Assembly (NCBI GenBank): GCA_947184155.2
Contig: CAMXCT020002727.1
Span: 24,752 to 88,751, forward strand
Direction of reading: 5' to 3'
Source of the DNA: Cladocopium goreaui
Lineage: Eukaryota > Sar > Dinophyceae > Suessiales > Symbiodiniaceae
Length of the DNA: 64,000 nucleotides
The notes below the pieces were generated by a model. The model ran no database searches. It saw only the letters and a list, made by a program, of their open reading frames with translations, and was not told where the DNA came from. This document shows positions 63,201 to 64,000 of the stretch, one piece after another. Numbering within the stretch: the stretch's first letter is position 1; the number at the start of each line of letters is the position of its first letter. Position numbers and translations under genes: made by a program.

Positions 63201-64000
63201 CGGTTCAGCAACCTCTATAAAACCTGTAGGTTGCCAACATACAGCCCCAGAGGCGGTTCAGCAACCTCTATAAGACCTGTAGGTTGCCAACATACAGCCC
63301 CAGAGGCGGTTCAGCAACCTCTATAAGACCTGTAGATTGCCAACATACACAGCCCCAGAGGCAGTTCAGCAACCTCCATAAGACCTGTAGGTTGCCAACA
63401 TACAGCCCCAGAGGCGGTTCAGCAACGCTTCATAAGACCTGTAGGTTGCCAACATACAGCCCCAGAGGCGGTTCAGCAACTTCCATAAGACCTGTAAGTT
63501 ACCAACATACAGCCCCAGAGGCGGTTCAGCAACCTCCATAAGACCTGTAGGTTACCAACATACAGCCCCAGAGGCGGTTCAGCAACCTCCATCAGACCTG
63601 TAGGTTGCCAACATACAGCCCCAGAGGCGGTTCAGCAACCTCCATAAGACCTGTAGGTTACCAACATACAGCCCCAGATGCGGTTCAGCAACCTCTATAA
63701 GACCTGTAGGTTGCCAACATACAGCCCCAGAGGCGGTTCAGCAACCTCCATAAGACTGTTACGAGGTAGGTTTGTAGCGTCAGCCCGCTTACCAACATAC
63801 AGCCCCAGAGGCGGTTCAGCAACCTCCATCAGACCTGTAGGTTGCCAACATACAGCCCCAGAGGCGGTTCAGCAACCTCCATAAGACCTGTAGGTTACCA
63901 ACATACAGCCCCAGATGCGGTTCAGCAACCTCTATAAGACCTGTAGGTTGCCAACATACAGCCCCAGAGGCGGTTCAGCAACCTCCATAAGACCTGTAGG
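60288..64000. repeat. 53-bp tandem array, open at window end
   Basis: About 65 copies of a 53-bp unit containing CCTGTAGGTTGCCAACATAC, AGCCCCAGAGGCGGTTCAGC and AACCTCCATAAGA. Shorter or composite units occur at 60.6-60.95 kb. Within each unit AGGTTGC and GCAACCT can pair as a 7-bp stem. The array is broken at 61150-61375 and is indel-rich at about 62000-62720. The unit is not a multiple of three, so the frames across it are not a protein. Confidence 0.95.
61150..61375. other. Unique island inside the 53-bp array
   Basis: About 225 bp with its own short repeat, ACATTTAAATATACGGA and variants (four times), and two related GC-rich phrases ending in GGCCTGCCC and GGCCCGCCC. It is probably an inserted or older array fragment. 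Confidence 0.7.

Noticed and set aside
60288..64000. CRISPR-like array
   Set aside because: There are no variable spacers; the whole 53-bp unit repeats. The context is eukaryotic and no cas genes exist.
1..64000. rRNA, tRNA, spliced-leader RNA genes or a mitochondrial or viral insertion
   Set aside because: No recognisable cloverleaf, rRNA core, leader sequence or viral gene was found by eye on either strand.

Overview
The window looks like nuclear DNA of a dinoflagellate-type eukaryote. This is inferred from gene structure, because no marker gene is present. Coding sequence lies in short exons scattered through long introns. Nearly every exon I can support reads on the minus strand. Splice donors include GT but also many GC and probably some GA. 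One gene start carries a TCTTGCAG site in its leader that would suit spliced-leader trans-splicing. Microsatellites, tandem arrays and palindromic MITE-like elements fill the space between exons. No rRNA, tRNA, CRISPR array or bacterial-type operon was seen.

Layout, read right to left because transcription runs that way. (1) 60.3-64.0 kb: a 53-bp tandem array that runs off the window. (2) 57.8-60.3 kb: minus-strand exons of an unrecognised gene or genes, one with a Val-rich membrane segment. (3) 50.1-56.7 kb: a block bounded by oppositely oriented arrays of a GTTGCTGACTCGG unit, each next to an (ATGT)n microsatellite. Inside are a 230-codon open exon, a basic/acidic second exon, a 47-codon exon and four tandem copies of a 39-bp mini-exon. 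(4) 45.7-50.0 kb: exons of a gene whose stop codon is probably at 45740-45742. (5) 44.6 kb down to 18.8 kb or further: one large minus-strand gene model. It begins with a signal-peptide ATG at 44611, passes through small Asp/Glu-rich exons (43.7-37.0 kb), then enters tandem copies of a six-cysteine module (34.7-18.8 kb). (6) 17.9-1.0 kb: more minus-strand exons, ending in a good terminal exon with a stop at 1027. Whether these belong to the same gene is not shown.

The most interesting content is the six-cysteine module. Its core (Ala-Cys, then C-A-A-G-W-x-x-D-Y-K-G-Y-W, then K-G-C-G, then G-A-Y-C-C) resembles the animal Link (Xlink, hyaladherin) domain in order and local signature, with two extra cysteines. 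Five copies can be assembled across introns with matching phases. The A-B introns are always phase 1 and the C-A introns phase 0 wherever they can be read, but the B-C introns fall at different places in each copy. With the signal peptide and acidic region, this suggests a secreted or surface protein with repeated Link-like modules. Its function is unknown.

Two repeat structures also stand out. A roughly 480-bp duplicated sequence has one intact copy (21.1-21.6 kb) and one copy split by 2.1 kb of microsatellite and 16-bp repeats (22.75-25.3 kb). About twenty copies of a TA-flanked palindromic MITE (CCCTCTGGTAA...TTACCAGAGGG) are spread across the window.

Exon ends are my reading of splice motifs and phases by eye. 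Entries without a clear acceptor and donor are approximate, and no homology search was possible.
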